A DNA stretch of 64,000 nt from Leucobacter exalbidus (lineage in GTDB: Bacteria; Actinomycetota; Actinomycetes; Actinomycetales; Microbacteriaceae). The stretch is from assembly GCF_017834145.1 (NCBI RefSeq), contig NZ_JAFIDA010000001.1, positions 62,001 through 126,000 on the forward strand, written 5' to 3'. Under the pieces are notes generated by a model that was not told the origin of the DNA, searched no databases, and worked only from the letters and a program-made list of their open reading frames with translations. A program made the position numbers and the translations under genes. Positions 62,928 through 64,000 of this stretch are shown here, piece after piece; position 1 is the first letter of the stretch, and each line of letters begins with the position of its first letter.

Positions 62928-64000
62928 AGCTCCACGACAGTTTGGATGTCTACGTCGACATAAACGGAAGCACTGTGAAAGCGGGGCGTTTGACGGCCTC
63001 TTTTGGTAGCGGCCGGTCGCTGGGGGGCAGTGGATTCTTGTATGACCAGAGCTACTTCCAGGCAGCGGGCGCATATGAACTCGACCCTAAGCTCACTAGA
63101 GGCAGAGGGCAGATCTACTCTGGAGAGGACCAGCGACTATTTGGAGCATTTCAGGATCTAACCCCTGACGACTGGGGCCGCCGCGTTATTGATGCTGACC
63201 TCGCTAATGCTCGACAAAATGACCGCAACATTCCGCGCTCAATTGACGAATTTGACTACCTTGCGCTGGCGGCTGACGAAACGCGGCTTGGAGCGATTCG
63301 CTTCCAATGTGATGGCGGAGGCGAGTGGCTGGGTCCCTCACAAGTTATGGATCTGAGGCACTACGGACTGGATGCATACGCTGAGGCTGCGGCGCGTCTC
63401 GAGGCACATGAAGCGACTGCGGAGGACCTTGAGCTATTGGGTGCACCTGGTACATCGGCCGGGGGAGCGCGGCCGAAAGTAAGCGTCTATATAGATGAAC
63501 ACCTCAGGCTCCTTAAGCTCCCATCTGAACGCGATCGCCAACGTGACGGGGAAGCCTGGGAGTACGTAGCTATCGTCCTGGCCGGTAAAGCAGGCATTAA
63601 TGTGCAGCGCGGGGATCTTCTAAGAACTTCGGATGGGAAGTCTAGTCTTGCGCTACACCGCTTTGACCGTGGCCCTCACGGTGAACGCATCGGGTACATG
63701 TCGGCGGCCACGGCCATGGAGTTGGGGGAACAGGGTCATAGCGGAGTAACGTATGAAGATTTTGCTGATATTACAGATGACGTGACCGGCGGCGATCGCG
63801 CCCAGCTCAAGGATCTGTTCAAACGGGTCGCGCTAAGTGTGCTCATCTCCAACGATGATGATCACTGGAAAAACCATGGGTTTCTGCGCGCTGCAGGAGG
63901 TTGGACATTAAGCCCAGCTTTCGATATCAACCCCTCGATCGGCGGCGGAAGAATCAATTCGAGGCCGATTTCATCCACCGACGACCCGCGCCAGCGAGAC
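62924..64000 (+). CDS. hipA: HipA-family serine/threonine kinase toxin, 3' end beyond window
   Basis: The 359 residues in the window cover nearly the whole family length (normally about 400-440), and the frame stays open to the edge. Motifs seen: GGARPKVSV (about 185-193), ALHRFDR (about 243-249), the catalytic-loop NDDDHWKNHGF (310-320) and the metal-binding PAFDINPS with Asp334. HipA kinases phosphorylate glutamyl-tRNA synthetase or other targets and slow growth. GTG 62924 overlaps the HipB stop. Partial only because the window ends. Confidence 0.92.
   Translation, partial: MKLHDSLDVYVDINGSTVKAGRLTASFGSGRSLGGSGFLYDQSYFQAAGAYELDPKLTRGRGQIYSGEDQRLFGAFQDLTPDDWGRRVIDADLANARQNDRNIPRSIDEFDYLALAADETRLGAIRFQCDGGGEWLGPSQVMDLRHYGLDAYAEAAARLEAHEATAEDLELLGAPGTSAGGARPKVSVYIDEHLRLLKLPSERDRQRDGEAWEYVAIVLAGKAGINVQRGDLLRTSDGKSSLALHRFDRGPHGERIGYMSAATAMELGEQGHSGVTYEDFADITDDVTGGDRAQLKDLFKRVALSVLISNDDDHWKNHGFLRAAGGWTLSPAFDINPSIGGGRINSRPISSTDDPRQRD

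Overview
The window is high-GC, gene-dense chromosomal DNA of an actinomycete, most likely a Microbacteriaceae member (Leucobacter-like). That assignment is inference. It rests on base composition, frequent GTG/TTG starts, the metallopeptidase-ClpS-DUF2017 trio, oligoribonuclease, a FolP2-type DHPS, LPXTG and lipoprotein styles, and actinobacterial IS types. No rRNA, CRISPR array or prophage was seen. Genes lie on both strands in short operons.

Region by region. 0.1-6.3 kb is a rearranged accessory patch. It holds a lipoprotein, a DHFR/RibD_C remnant hit by a complete IS256-type (IS1249-like) element with 22-bp inverted ends and an 8-bp target duplication, and two initiator tRNA-fMet copies in a 133-bp direct repeat. 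Between the tRNAs lie an HxlR regulator and a RidA gene, separated by an IS21-type element. 6.5-16.8 kb is an envelope block: a 1142-aa LPXTG surface protein with a predicted internal thioester domain, a frameshifted membrane-anchored HtrA protease, a double-domain and a single-domain CDP-glycerol glycerophosphotransferase-like protein, and a GT2 glycosyltransferase. 16.8-27.8 kb is mostly housekeeping: MFS and GntR, DNA polymerase IV, an ankyrin protein, tRNA-His, ClpS and neighbours, folE-folP2-like-RibD_C reductase, orn, def, and MFS.

27.9-31.2 kb has a HicAB-type toxin-antitoxin pair, an IS30 remnant, and a DHA2 drug exporter with a TetR regulator. 31.4-39.6 kb has an orphan mycosin-like protease, a sugar operon (MFS, GH2, LacI), and two FUSC half-proteins. 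39.8-48.5 kb has oleate hydratase, a monooxygenase-like protein, a LysR regulator, and a betT-betB-betA operon converting imported choline to glycine betaine. 48.7-56.1 kb has a thioesterase with an MFS exporter, a tautomerase-HxlR-quinone oxidoreductase cluster, a hydrolase divergent from a WYL regulator, an esterase, and a CueP-like copper lipoprotein. 56.2-61.1 kb is an amino-acid/peptide catabolic set (M20 amidohydrolase, MHS transporter, asparaginase) divergent from an Lrp/AsnC regulator. The window ends with a serine-hydrolase-fold lipoprotein that has lost its SxxK motif, and a HipBA-type pair cut by the window edge.

Five genes carry single lesions. istA, htrA and the MHS transporter each look like a one-base loss in a homopolymer. 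The asparaginase and an MFS remnant each have an in-frame TGA where Trp would fit. Either this genome is decaying in its accessory genes or the assembly has residual errors; reads would decide. The most unusual candidates are the thioester adhesin, the pseudo-beta-lactamase lipoprotein, the fused double glycerophosphotransferase, the duplicated fMet cassette, and the folE-folP2-RibD_C cluster.
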